Source: Stercorarius parasiticus
Taxonomy: Eukaryota; Chordata; Aves; Charadriiformes; Stercorariidae
Reading direction: 5' to 3'
Assembly: GCA_013396915.1 (NCBI GenBank)
Contig: VWZL01000813.1
Location: 887,389 to 951,388 of the forward strand
DNA length: 64,000 nucleotides
Shown here: piece by piece, positions 52,101-63,169 of the stretch
How the letters are laid out: the number at the start of each line of letters is the position of its first letter
Numbering within the stretch: position 1 is the stretch's first letter
Translations under genes and position numbers: made by a program
The notes under the pieces: model-generated
The model's input: only the letters and a program-made list of their open reading frames with translations
Database searches by the model: none
What the model was told of the DNA's origin: nothing

Positions 52101-55100
52101 GTTTTCCTCCTCATCCTTTCCTCCTAAATTCAAAAATAAAGGAGATTATTCACTCTATGTGCTATTGATGCTTTTGCAGACTGGCACAGCCAATGAACAC
52201 ATCAAGCTGTGCATGACACTGCTCCCCATTTCAAGTTGGGTGGATTGGTTCTGCGCGATTTCATGTCAAACACTGGAGTTTCTGGAGTAGATGTTAATCA
52301 CAGCAACCACCACCACACTCTGGTTGGTGTTTCTAAATATTGTAACTTTACACAGCTCACAAACAATGTATAATTAAACATTAATTACAGAAAGCAAAAA
52401 AAAAAAGTAACATTTAGGGTTTTTTAAGATCATATTTTTAGAACTTTTCCAGTGTAAAAAAACCCCAAACATTTCAATGATTGAAAAGACTGCTAATTAA
52501 CGATGGATAGAAAGACATAACATTTTTGTTTAGTATAGAAGAGTCTAAATAAAAGCATTCATAGATGAAACCCATAAACAGAATAGAATACACAACTTAG
52601 AACAATATTTGATATTACATGGAATTCTTAAATTCCCCTGAAATATTTACTGGAAATAAAAGCAGAGTATTGCACAAAGATAACTGCTGCAGTAAAACAA
52701 AACAAAACCAGCATTAACAGAAAAGAATAGATTAAGATTTAGAAGGTTGCCACCCACAAGGTTAACAATGCATCACTGACACATACTATATCATCAATTA
52801 CTGCTTGGCAGTAGTGTGAAATCTCATGTTCAAGAAATGTCTTTAGTATGTGACCAAAACACTTCAGGGGCCAGGCAGGAGAAATAACCTTGATGCACAG
52901 CTATAGCTAAAAAACAAACAAACAAAACAATAAAAACCCCAAACTATGTTTCAGATATATTCTAGTTACACCACGGTTTGGGTCACTACATAGAAAAACA
53001 GAGACTTCTAAGGAGTATGCTAAGGAGCAGAAATGGATTCTCTAATAAGACAGGTGACTACTATAATTACGTTCTAGCTGTTAATTAGATCCTCATGAGT
53101 ACTATAAAAAACAGACACATTAAATGGCCATCAGACTAGGCTTTGAAATATTTGTGCTATATCACAGTTTTAAAAACTCCAGAAATCTGCCCATTTGCAA
53201 AATGTTGTAGCCTGCAGTAACTGAATCAGCTCTTAACAAAACAAGCAAACAAACAAAAACAAACAACCAAAAAAAACCCCACAGGGCACAGCACACATTA
53301 CTGCTGTCAGTCAAGTCTGCAATCTCAGCAGTTCTAACATGTATTTCAGTGACTTTTTTTTTTTTTAACACTATAAAATTTTGGAATCATTGTCCTGGAA
53401 TTTACCTGGACTTTGTGGCCAGACATCTGTTTAAATTTATCTTCAAAAAGCGCTCTCTCAGTTGCTGGGAGCTCTGAAGATAACCCTACTCTCTCATGGG
53501 ATCCTGGCACCTGTGACATTGTATCAGGGAACATTAACAAAAACATGGAATTTTAGGACAATAAGGAACTAGTGAGATACCCAATTTGAACTACTTCTAT
53601 GCAGGAAAGATGACATAATTTTATCTAGTAAGTCCTGCAATGAAACATCACATAATTCTGTAGTACTTTTCCCCTTTAAGGAAAAATTAGTGGCTTCTTG
53701 TGCTAGTGAAATTCCCTGCTGACCTCAACAGGATTTATACCATAACAGAACTCTGCCCACATGGCATGTGGCAAACTGGTCCTGCATCATCACTGCATCC
53801 AAATCTGGTGATTCAACAAGATTCCATCTTTCATGAAATGATAAAACCTTGTTATGAGCTTTTAAGTAGTTACTGATTACCATTGTTTCTGAAATGGTGC
53901 TCCGGTGCTCTTACAGTAACATTTTTCACCTTTCCAGTCACTGTATCTTATTGCACCTTTGTTAGACTATGGGGGATTTTTTCTATTTTCTCTATCCGTC
54001 AATATCTTACTGCAATAAGGCACTAGATTTATCTACTTTGAGATCCCATTTGCAGGCAGATTTTTGAGGTACACACTAGTTTCACAGGTCTTCTCCAAAG
54101 CAGCTTGAACATTTTTGAACTTGGGCATAATATTCCAAGAATGGTACCATCGAAACTACACAGAGAGTGAGTGCATGTCTGTGCACGCACACAGGAAAAA
54201 ACGTGCTTTCTCCTGAACACAAAATTTCATTTTGAGTCCTATGTTATCTTTCGGAAAAACAGAGAAAATATACAAAATGTTCTCCAATTCCTCTCTGTGC
54301 TTACAATTTAGTATTTTAAAATTTCTGTCCTCCCATCTCACAGGGCCTACGGCTTCATTACTAGGTTGCTTAATCTTGACTACTTTATGTTTCTCACTGG
54401 TAAGCTTACCCAGCAAGACACAGAACTTTGCAATTTTACACAATTAACTGTAAATGGGAGAACATATTGATCATTTACACCTTTTCTTATTGGCTTAAAA
54501 CAGGCAGCCCAGAAATTTACCTGGATTCGAAGGTCAGACATCTGTTTTAAGAGATCCTCAAAGAGCTCTCTGTCAGCTGCTGGAAGTTCTGAAGACAGCA
54601 CTACTCCCACGTAGGACCCTGGTATCTGGGACATCGTGTCAGGGAACATGTAGACTCCAGTATTGCAGCACAGAACAGGAGACTGGTTACACATTAGAGG
54701 ATACAACCAGTCACAAACCTAGAAAAGATAATTGCACAGAGGAATTAAAGAATCCTTTTAAAAAGAAAGGCAGGCAGAATGTACTGATAAACACCATAAT
54801 CTTGATTTTCCATAAAGTTTAGTAAGAAAAGAAAAAAAGCCTTATGCCATCTTAAAAAAAAAAAAAAAAAAAAAAGAACCCCCCCCAAAAAAACCCATGT
54901 GGAAATATCATTCTTGATTAGTTCTGACAGTCTAATATAGAGAAAAAACTAATTTTCACAGGACTATAATTCAGGCAGGTAGCCTCTTAACAGAGGCCCC
55001 TTAACAGTTTTAAGGCCCAGGTGTAGAAGCAGATGAAGAGCACTGCCAAACAAGTCAGGATTCACAGCGCCTGTAACTTCCTGTAGATCTCATAACAGGT

Positions 55101-56635
55101 TTGTACAATAGAATAAAGAGAACATATGGCTGTTGCTGGCCGACTGCTAGCACAGATGGAGGTGAACCAGCAGACCCAAAACCAGGAAACAGTTTTTGTT
55201 TGTTCCTCCAAGTTTCCCCTTCCAACAGCCAATCTTAGCAGCAACAAGGAGATCCAAAGTCAGGAACCAGACCAGAAACATATTGTACATTACAGAACAT
55301 GCCCACATGAAGCAAGCATGGACTGAAAAAATCCAAATAATGCATCTTTTTTATCTGTAGTTCAGAGTCTGGATTAACGTTAATTGGGCTCACATTATCC
55401 AAATTATCAGTTGTCCTAACTGCAATACTTTATCAATAGTTGAGACTCAAGGGGGTAGCGCGCAACCCTGTTTCACACTGACATGTTACAACAGGTGAAT
55501 CAACACGTCTTCTCTATTAGTTAATTTTACGAAATGAAAAGACATGTTAAGTCCTTTAAAAAATGGAATTCACCAGAACAGACAGCACTTGACAACCTTG
55601 GGAAAACACACAGGTGATTTTTGCAGAAAAAGCCATAAATGTGTATATTTGCAGAAAACTGTTTTTCCAACAGCTATAACATCCTTCATGCTATCACACA
55701 GAGATTCAGACTCGGAAGAACCTGAGATTAAGAAGATTGCCTTTTAAATTTTTATGACAGTTATTGAGATTTAATTAAAGGAGAAAATTATTTTCCTGTT
55801 ACCTGAAGAAATGCGGGTGGACGATTCTGGGCTGTCTCACTATCTGTATCCAAGAACTTCACAATCCGTAGATATCCAGGATAGGAAGGAGCACTAACCT
55901 GCCCATCAGGAGTCACAAAGAATATCTGTACTCCTTGGGGAATCAAGATCAGCTCATCTGCATCCACTCCCAGGTTTTCAAGGGGAGGTGGCTGAGTACA
56001 CTTACTGTAGTAGTCCTCACCTACAGAAGAAAACTCCCCAGAGTCTGTGCCATAAGACACAGTAAAATGGCCATTGGTGGCCTGAGGAGTATAGGCAGGA
56101 GGTGCTTCATTTGGCAGACAAAGAGGTTTTGCAGATGATGGACTCATAGCTGGAATTTGCCCCTGGCTCACAGTTGCAGCGCTTCCATCTGCTGCAGGTG
56201 GCTGACTCGGTACAAACAGAGAAGTAGGGGCGGGGGGTCTTTCTGGCTTTTCTTTGGAAGGAATGGATGGGTACAGCTTGGGCACCCCAGCAGGGGCATC
56301 CATGGCAGCAGGACTGGCTTGTACAGGTGGGGTGTTTTGTTCTAGAATGCCGAGTCGAGCGTGAACATTTCGCAGGGTCTCCCTCATCTTCTGTTGCATT
56401 TGCCGAGCAGACTCCCACTGGGACCCGACGCATGCAGGACCCTGCGATGGAATGCTGATTCCTCGGAGCAAGTGGTCAAGCCCTTGCTTATAGTAACTTC
56501 TCGCCTCTTCCTTCTGACCCTGTTCATCTGTATTCAGTCCTTTATTGATAAAAATAAAGGCTTTCCTGTACTCTTCATTAATAGCTTTAATATTTGCATC
56601 TTCTTGCATAACTGGATCCTGCAGCTGTTCCATTA
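45927..56635 (-). CDS. SPART: Spartin, whole gene (7 coding exons)
   Basis: The minus-strand coding exons are 55803-56635, 54521-54718, 51528-51657, 50547-50741, 49408-49566, 49239-49329 and 45927-46113, joined in matching phase to give 596 residues. Domains in order are an N-terminal MIT domain (about 14-92), a Pro-rich linker with PPAY at 178-181, a conserved middle region around ADELILIPQGVQIFFV (225-240) to DLRIQ (343), and a C-terminal senescence domain (about 373-580). Spartin is cytosolic. Its MIT domain binds the ESCRT-III protein IST1, PPAY recruits NEDD4-family E3 ligases such as ITCH, and the C-terminal region binds lipid droplets and promotes their turnover. Loss causes Troyer syndrome in humans. 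The assembled protein is about 70 residues shorter than human: part of the linker before the senescence domain and the charged tail are reduced or were missed. Confidence 0.95.
46114..49238 (-). other. SPART: SPART intron between the last two coding exons
   Basis: A 3,125-nt intron with canonical GTAAGT donor. No mobile element or exon was recognised. Confidence 0.8.
49239..49329 (-). CDS. SPART: SPART sixth coding exon
   Basis: A 91-nt exon (ATTCTTCCAG acceptor, AA|GTAAGT donor) encoding FSTVWQGLESAAKCIAKSVS and TETVKTVKY, part of the senescence domain. It is separated from the preceding exon by only 78 nt of intron. Confidence 0.96.
49408..49566 (-). CDS. SPART: SPART fifth coding exon
   Basis: A 159-nt exon (TTTTATGGTAG acceptor, CAAG|GTAATA donor) covering residues 452-505, with the highly conserved VGKELAPHVKKHGSKLVPES, KKDKDGKS and VVAASGVQG segments of the senescence domain. 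Confidence 0.97.
50547..50741 (-). CDS. SPART: SPART fourth coding exon
   Basis: A 195-nt exon (TTGCCTTGAAG acceptor, TTAG|GTAAAA donor) covering residues 387-452, with GASWVSWGLIKGAEYTGKAI, KGASKLREHIQPEEKP and KQATGGAVKVSQFL. It opens the core of the lipid-droplet-binding senescence domain. Confidence 0.97.
51528..51657 (-). CDS. SPART: SPART third coding exon
   Basis: A 130-nt exon (TTCACTTGTTAG acceptor, TCAG|GTACTG donor) covering residues 344-387. The last part, KELPEWSEKVAHGILSG, is strongly conserved. The first 28 residues are variable and lack the Lys/Arg-rich stretch that precedes this motif in human spartin. Confidence 0.93.
51658..54520 (-). other. SPART: SPART intron containing a duplicated exon copy
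   Basis: A 2,863-nt intron. It holds the decayed second copy of the upstream coding exon (53,406-53,534). Apart from A/C-rich simple sequence near 52.9 and 53.25 kb I recognised nothing. An additional exon encoding the missing linker residues could be hidden here, but no candidate was convincing. Confidence 0.75.
53406..53534 (-). pseudogene. SPART: Decayed tandem duplicate of SPART second coding exon
   Basis: On the minus strand 43 codons remain open from MFPDTMSQVPGS through LSSELPA to KQMSGHKVQ and end exactly at a CAG|GTAAATT donor, the same donor words as the parent exon. About 29 of 43 residues match the parent (54,521-54,649 part). The first 23 residues of the parent exon are missing, no AG acceptor lies between the upstream in-frame TAA and the ATG, and several conserved positions have changed. 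It is therefore most likely a dead exon copy. Confidence 0.88.
54521..54718 (-). CDS. SPART: SPART second coding exon
   Basis: A 198-nt symmetric phase-0 exon (TCTTTTCTAG acceptor, CAG|GTAAAT donor) covering residues 278-343: VCDWLYPLMC, SPVLCCNTGVYMFPDTMSQ and LSSELPAADRELFEDLLKQM, matching human spartin closely. A second, truncated copy lies about 1 kb downstream in the next intron. Confidence 0.96.
54719..55802 (-). other. SPART: SPART intron between first and second coding exons
   Basis: A 1,084-nt intron, including a poly-A/C run at about 54.85-54.89 kb. No other feature was recognised. Confidence 0.8.
55803..56635 (-). CDS. SPART: SPART first coding exon
   Basis: The acceptor CCAATTTGCAG is followed by two bases and the ATG at 56,633. 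The exon encodes residues 1-277 and ends FLQ|GTAACA. The MIT helices are seen in EYRKAFIFINKGLNTDE, KEEARSYYKQGLDHLLRGIS and SARQMQQKMRETLRNVHARL. The Pro-rich linker carries APPAYTPQ, the NEDD4-family WW-binding PPxY site, then TVSYGTDSGEFSSVGEDYY and ADELILIPQGVQIFFV. The start is the first in-frame ATG after the acceptor and matches the family start. Confidence 0.98.
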
Positions 56636-58204
56636 CTGCAAATTGGAATAAAAAATATTAAGAGTATTCATAAATGAAGCCTAACAATGTTTACCTTACA
56701 ATGAAATACCTTCTAATCAATTTCTAATGATGACCATACTGCATGTATTAGCAGAAGGCCATCTAGTCGCTTGGTACAGTATCTGATATGTTATGGTTAT
56801 CTCCTTATAACCTTCAGATTTAAAATACGCAATTCCAAGACAGCAAGGCATTTATAGGCATCACATCTTGTTACATCACGGACATGTGTTTCCTATAAGT
56901 TAAGCATCAGAAGAATATGGACACACCTGATATTAAACTTTCCATCTTAAAAAGTATTAAGATCAGTAGCAAATAGGGGAGTAAAAAAATAATTTAAAAA
57001 TCTAACTTTAGCTTTGATGCTTTCAAAAAAAATCTCTAAGGTATTAAAAAATTCAGTTAACGTTTTGTCTATTAAATAAAGGCTGAACTTACAAACTCAG
57101 TATATTTTTAGTTAAATAATTTAAGGGAAAGCACTCAACAGATTTAAACAAATCTCAATAAACTTCAACTAACATCAACTCACAGAACTGGAAAGAAATA
57201 CTTTGAAGAGTTAAAGCTGTGCTTTACAAAACTAAAACAGAGAATTACTTATTTTCTTTACAGTGTTTATAAAGTGAGAAAGACAACTGGTGTTTCCATT
57301 TTCTTGCTCCCCGGATGACAAAAACTTGGAAATACCAATATGTACCAGAGGTCACAGGTTCTGTGTCTATTTTGGAATTTATTCCTCAAACTGCCTCGTG
57401 TATTTCAACAACTGAAGAGCAGAAAAGAATCCAATAGGTTTATTTGAACTCTGAAATGCATAAAATCCCTGTTTTAACTGAATGCAGGTCTCCAGTCTTG
57501 GCCAAATGCAGCAAATAACAAATCATTCTTGGACTAAGACAGTGTTTACAACACAGAATGCAAGAAAATTCCAGTGAAATTTTTTGCTGACAGTGTTGAG
57601 AGGCATTGTCAATTCAGAAAAATCAGGTTATTATATTAGAAGAGAAGAATGATCCTGGACAAGAAAAATGGCATACTATATAAAAATGAAAGAGCATGCA
57701 TTTTCAAGAAAAACAACGATTCTCTGCTGTAAGCTGTATGCTAGAAAAATTTAGAGACATCTTTCAATCACAATGATAGCAAGCTACAGAAAACATGGGG
57801 GTAAGTAAAATCCAAAGCGCAGAAATAAAAATACTTCTACTACACATACAGAAGCATTAATGCCACTGTACAGAGCATCAGTGAGACCTCACACAACACT
57901 GAGTCACATTCAAGAAAGCTGCACCAGAACAGGAAGAGGTGTGCGGGTTACTGATTTTTTTTCTGGTGCATCAAGTACTTTACTTCTCCCTAGAGAGAGG
58001 CAACTTTGGCTTACCAAGCCAATAAACCAAAGGCTAAGAGATTGGATTAGTCTTTGTAAACACACCAGATGAAAAGAAGAAAGTAATCAGGAAAGAAGAA
58101 AAGAACTACTGAAATCCAAACTTTTAATAAAATCCTGAAATAGTACCTACATTTAAGTTTATTTAATATCTTTTCTTGTTTTAGTCTAACTATCAATAAA
58201 GTAA

Positions 58205-58324
<120 letters not shown>

Positions 58325-58371
58325 TAATACTATTAGGAGTCAGAAATACCAAACACAGAGGAAGTGAAACA

Positions 58372-58446
58372 TTATATATATATATACATACATATATACA
58401 TATATATATACACACATACATATATATATATACACACACACACACT
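58372..58446. repeat. TA/CA microsatellite
   Basis: About 75 bp of alternating purine-pyrimidine TATATA, CATA and CACACA units, directly upstream of the CR1 copy. It is likely length-polymorphic. Confidence 0.95.
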
Positions 58447-58480
58447 GACAGTATATACTGTTAGTATATAACAAGAAGAA

Positions 58481-58828
58481 AAAAGACAGCTGAGGGGGGA
58501 CTTAAAGGGTGGGTGTCAGGAGGATGGGCCAGGCTCTTTTCAGTGGTGCCCAGCGACAGGACAAGAGGTAATGGGCACAAACTTGAGCATAGGAAGTTCC
58601 ACCTAAACATGAGGAGGAACTTCTTTACCCTGAGGGTGGCAGAGCACTGGCACAGGCTGCCCAGAGAGGTGGTGGAGTCTCCGTCTCTGGAGACATTCAA
58701 AACCTGCGTGGACGCGTTCCTGTGCAACCTGCTCTAAGATGACCCTGCTCTGGCAGGGGGTTTGGACTAGATGATCTCCTGAGGTCCCTTCCAACCCTAT
58801 GGTTCTATGATTCTATGGTTCTATGAAA
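58481..58828 (+). mobile_element. Young CR1 LINE 3' fragment (plus strand)
   Basis: It encodes [18 protein letters not shown] and [17 protein letters not shown] with an intact frame to the CNLL stop, then the 3' UTR and tail octamers TTCTATGATTCTATGG. It is nearly identical to the minus-strand copy at 37.86-38.21 kb but lacks about 20 bp near its 5' side (GAGGGGGGAC joins directly to TTAAAGG). It is antisense to SPART. Confidence 0.95.
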
Positions 58829-61800
58829 CCAATCTAAAAGTTTGTTCTGTACTCTGCTAATTGCTTTGCAAGAAATGTTCTTTTAATTTGTTATTTTGTC
58901 AGCACAAATGGCTGTCAGGTTCATGGTATGAAGTGGGAAAAAAGACAAGTCCAAACCACTTTTTTGCTCTTCTGACCTGGTAACCAGCAGCAGTTGTCCG
59001 TTTAGGACCTGTTCTCAGAGCAAAGACCTCTGGTGCTGAAGGCATTTCATGGCTATAATCTGGAAAATTAGATCTTCCTCTACTCCAACAAAAATAGAGA
59101 AACTGAAGAACTACAAGTTGTGAAAAGATTCTGAAGAGGCAAAGATGGAATGCTGTGCTCTGCTCCCACATCCTTTACGATCAAAATGCAGATAGCACTT
59201 ATGTGACTGATGCCTTTGCTGTCACATGACAGAAATGCCATGTAATCTGGAACGCACCTGTATTTTTATGATGTGACAGAATCCAATTTCATGTAAAAGA
59301 CGAGTGATTTCAGTCCAACAACAGACAGGTAGCTAGGAGTATGATAGGATAGCTTGAGAAGGCAGGCCATATGGAGCAGACCAGCAGCGACTCAAGCTAC
59401 CAGGCTTGCTGCCTGTTCCCCATCACGTAGGGGATGTTGCACCAATCTTGGGCTGGAGAAGATTTTTCTGGTTGATTGCAGTGACTCGCTGCCAATAGGC
59501 TCGGCATCTTTAATTTAAGATGAAGAACAACACTAGCATAATTGTAAGGCTATATTTAATAACCACCAAGGACATCAAGTTTAGAAGTTATAAGCATGCT
59601 CTGACCAGCACAACAGCAAGCAGTTATAGTGAAAATAATTGGAAAAAACTCTAACAAGTTTGCAAATGTAGGCAGATCCTTACATGAAAGATTATACTTA
59701 ACCATGCCATGTATTTTACGATCTAGGTATTAACCATTTAAGATACGCATAGTCAAAATATTTGCTAACAAAAAACCCCTAGGGACTCCCAGACCACATC
59801 ATCTTGTGTCAATACTTGTATTTACTAATGAAAAATCAGTTTTTCCATTTAAGAAGAGTATAAAGGTGAAAAACAATTTAACAGTAAATAACTCTGATTT
59901 AAAAATTATTGTAGGTTCCCAAAAGACAGAAAATGTTTAGAAGGCTGAGAAAGACTGACTAGTTTAACATTAGTTTACTTCTTTATGGGCAAAATTTAGT
60001 GTTTTGACATTTTTAGTGCCTGTGAATCCAATTCTGTAAAAATTCCCTTCTTAAGGCTTCAGTTAACTTAATTTGTGTGAACACAACTGCAGTACCATAG
60101 TCTACTTTGCCTCATGTTTTTTGATTTGTTTTTGCTGGGGGAGGCTAAGGCAAAGATACTTTACAGATTTTAAATAACTCTTTTGCTAGTGATTATTAGT
60201 ATATAACAAGAAGAGACACCAAGTAAAATCCTAAAGTCATAGCTGCATTTCAACTTAATAGTGAATGAATTTGCTATTCACTGTACCCTCATCACACTGT
60301 CAGCACCACTGTTCCTGCTAAAGCTCAGTCTCTATTTACACTAAAAAAGGTCTGCAAGAAAACAGAGATGTCAGCACGATCAGTGTATACCTGGCACTAG
60401 CGCATGGCCACGCATGGCAGAGAGAGAAAAGCCGGCTTAGCAATTCAGAAGAATGGGAATGTTGCAACTCATCTCTGATTGTTTGAAACATCCCAAGTTT
60501 GCAGTATATGTACAGCATACTTACCACCAAACTAAGCATTTGGGTGGCAAAGCACTTGGGAATGGTAGAAAGAATTCACAGTATATTTTTAAGTTTAAAA
60601 CACAAGATAACTAAAAGTCATCCTGAAGAGCTCCATTTAATGAATTCTTATCAATTTATTAAAACTGATACAAAATAACGGATGGTATAAATTAAATAAG
60701 CCAACTAGATTGCTCCCTCGCAACACAGGAAGAAATATTCTCTGAAAGACAACATTTAAGTAGCAATCTGATCATATGCAAGGAAGATCCTCAGTCATTT
60801 TTATTTTCACTGTATGATCTTAATATAGTATTTAGGTGTTCTGCATGTTTTAATATTTATCTGTAATCCATTTATGTACAATGCAGAGTCTTATTTCCTC
60901 TGTTTTAGAGCTGGAATGAATGGCAAAGTGTATATCACTAAACATGAGAGTGCTGCAAACCAACCTTTGGTCCTACAGCCAGTACAGACTGGTCCACATC
61001 CTACTACTTAGTGCTAAGGAAGATTTAGAGGAACTTGTCTTGGAGAAAGCTGGGCCAAAACAGAGCTCAAAAAAGAGCTAACGGGCACTGTAGATAATCA
61101 CAGATCAATCCAGTGCTTGGCCCTTTTTCATTTATCAGTACAGATATACTCTGTGGTTTTAAGTGACTCAACCAAGGCAGGCTACAGTGCAAGAGGGAAA
61201 CTTGGGTTCAATTTGATATTGTAAGCTAACATCTCAAAATATCCGGCTGACCATCCTTCCTCTGAAGCAGCAAACCCCACTTCATTAAAAAATAATGTGT
61301 ATATTAAAAGAATATAGCTCGATGGTGGAACTTACTGCCAGAAGGTAAATGTGAAGCCTAAAGCTTACTAAGAGGATTAAATATCCTGACTGACAGAGGC
61401 AGGACACTCCAACTCACTATTTCTGAAACCTGGGGGGTGCAGGGGAGGAAAAAGCAAAACCGAAACAAATGCCTTCATCCAAGAGCTCTTCGTATATGAC
61501 AACCATTTTTCTGTCAGCCACTGATTTGAAAGATGAAGAGGATGAAGGAGAACTACCATGCAGACAGAATTATTTAAGCCTTATTTCTGCAGGGAAAGAG
61601 CAATTGAGAAAGTAATAGCAACTTTCATGAACTCAGAAGACAAACTGAATTAGAACAAATGTTATAAAGGATTTACAGCAACACAAACCAGGTACTAGCT
61701 GCTAAATTTACCCGTTTTTTGCCTTTAGTTTATTTAAATTGGTTTTTTTAAAGTAGGCCTTAAATTTTTCATTAAATGGTGGCCTTCTGCTAGTTTTTAA

Positions 61801-62539
61801 GCACCTAAGGCTAGATAATAGCAAAGATCAGGCAACAGAGAAAGTCAGCAATCTGATCTAACGTAGTAATTCCTACTCTCAAAATTACTGAAGACTTCAG
61901 TAAACTCCCATCTTCTGCCATTTCAACCCGCACCATCTTCTCAGGCCGGTATCCCAGCACCTACAGTCACCCAGCCAGCGTGTCCCATTTCCCTCCTCTC
62001 AGTACTGCTGCTGGCTCAAGCCTTTTTTTTGGTCCAAATAAATGGACTCCCTTCCTGACTCTTTGGCCCATATTTCCACCGCCTGCTCTCAAGGCAGAGC
62101 TTCTAGGCCCCGAGTGCCTATTTGGCACTTCTCTCCAAAGGGAAGTGAAAACCCCGTAGTGCAGATAATTCCCTTCACCACGAGGCTGTGCCGCCCAGCA
62201 CTTGCATTTTCACAGTACTCAAGTACAAAAACATCGCCGCCATCTACCCGCTCTGTGGCCAAAGATTCTAACAACACCACGGAAAATTTAGCATTGGATA
62301 AGGTTGCTATTTAATACTTTTTCATTCGCTGTGCACCTAACAGTTTCTGATCACTCCCAACAGATTTTTCCATATTCAAACAACACAAGCCCAAACTGAC
62401 ACGAACCTTTTAAAAAAAAAAGACAAACTAAAGGGAGCAGTTTTCCAAAGTATTTTGACAAATAACCTCTCCGTTTCATGAGGAGACACTCAAAAAGTTA
62501 TTTATTATCATGGCTACTGTAATCAGGCCTAATCACACC

Positions 62540-62830
62540 CCTCCCCGCCGCCCCCGGCCCCGCAGCGGGGCGGGGNCCCCGCCACGCCCCAGCCCGCCTG
62601 CGCCCCGGCGCCGCCGCCGCCTCCCGGGTCAGGTGGCAGCGGGCGGGGCCGCCGGGGGGGGCGGGACGGGACTGAGGGAGCGTCGCCCCGGTGGGAGGCG
62701 GGGGTTGCACGGCGGCTGTTCGGGCGGGGAGGGATGGAGAGGCCGGGGTGAGAGACGCTCGTCTGCGGGGTTGGCGCGGGGAGCGTGAGAAGCCGTGCCG
62801 CAGCGGGTAGGGGCGTGCTGGGGCCGCTGC
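62540..62830. promoter_or_regulatory. SPART: CpG island, probable SPART promoter, possibly bidirectional
   Basis: A very GC- and CpG-rich block upstream of SPART on the minus strand, the expected place for its non-coding first exon. A G-quadruplex-prone series of G runs lies on the plus strand at 62,641-62,670. The only clear splice donor seen in the island is on the plus strand (GGGG|TGAG-type, GT at 62,748-62,749), which would suit a divergent transcript, as human SPART has an antisense neighbour (SPART-AS1). An ambiguous base is at 62,576. No minus-strand donor was fixed. Confidence 0.7.
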
Positions 62831-62885
62831 GTGGTTACAACAGCTGGGTTCTCCTAGTTTAATTAATAAAAGGTGTTTCATAAAT

Positions 62886-63040
62886 ATTGAAGGACGTAAC
62901 AAGGACGTGGACCTGTTGGAGTGGGTCCAGAGGAGGGCCACGAACATGGTGAGAGGGCTGGAGCCCCTGTGCTATGAGCACAGGCTGAGAGAATTGGGGT
63001 GGTTCAGCCTGGAGAAGGGAAGGCCCAGAAGCTGGTGAAG
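62886..63040 (+). mobile_element. CR1 LINE internal fragment
   Basis: The segment GAGTGGGTCCAGAGGAGGGC to GGTTCAGCCTGGAGAAGGGA corresponds to the CR1 region normally found in the middle of the 3' ORF. It lies upstream of a second fragment that contains the same region again at 63.45-63.55 kb, so it is a separate insertion or a local duplicate rather than part of one colinear copy. Confidence 0.85.
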
Positions 63041-63169
63041 GGCTCAGCAGCGTCACAAGAGAGGGAGGGATGAACTGAACAGATGTACGCCGAGGCTGCC
63101 CGGCTGCGTGCTCTGAGCTATCAGCAACACACAGGCATGTCCGCCACGACGTTTCCCTCCATGCAGACG

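Noticed and set aside
52060..52132. Minus-strand segment reading KDEEENNQN after a TTTAG acceptor, considered as a SPART linker exon.
   Set aside because: No donor in the required phase was found and the acidic composition does not match the basic human linker.
53880..53960. Minus-strand frame with a DWKGEK-like reading considered as the missing SPART linker exon.
   Set aside because: The acceptor is weak, the peptide is Cys-rich and does not resemble the human linker, and the donor falls in a phase that does not fit the phase-0 joint.
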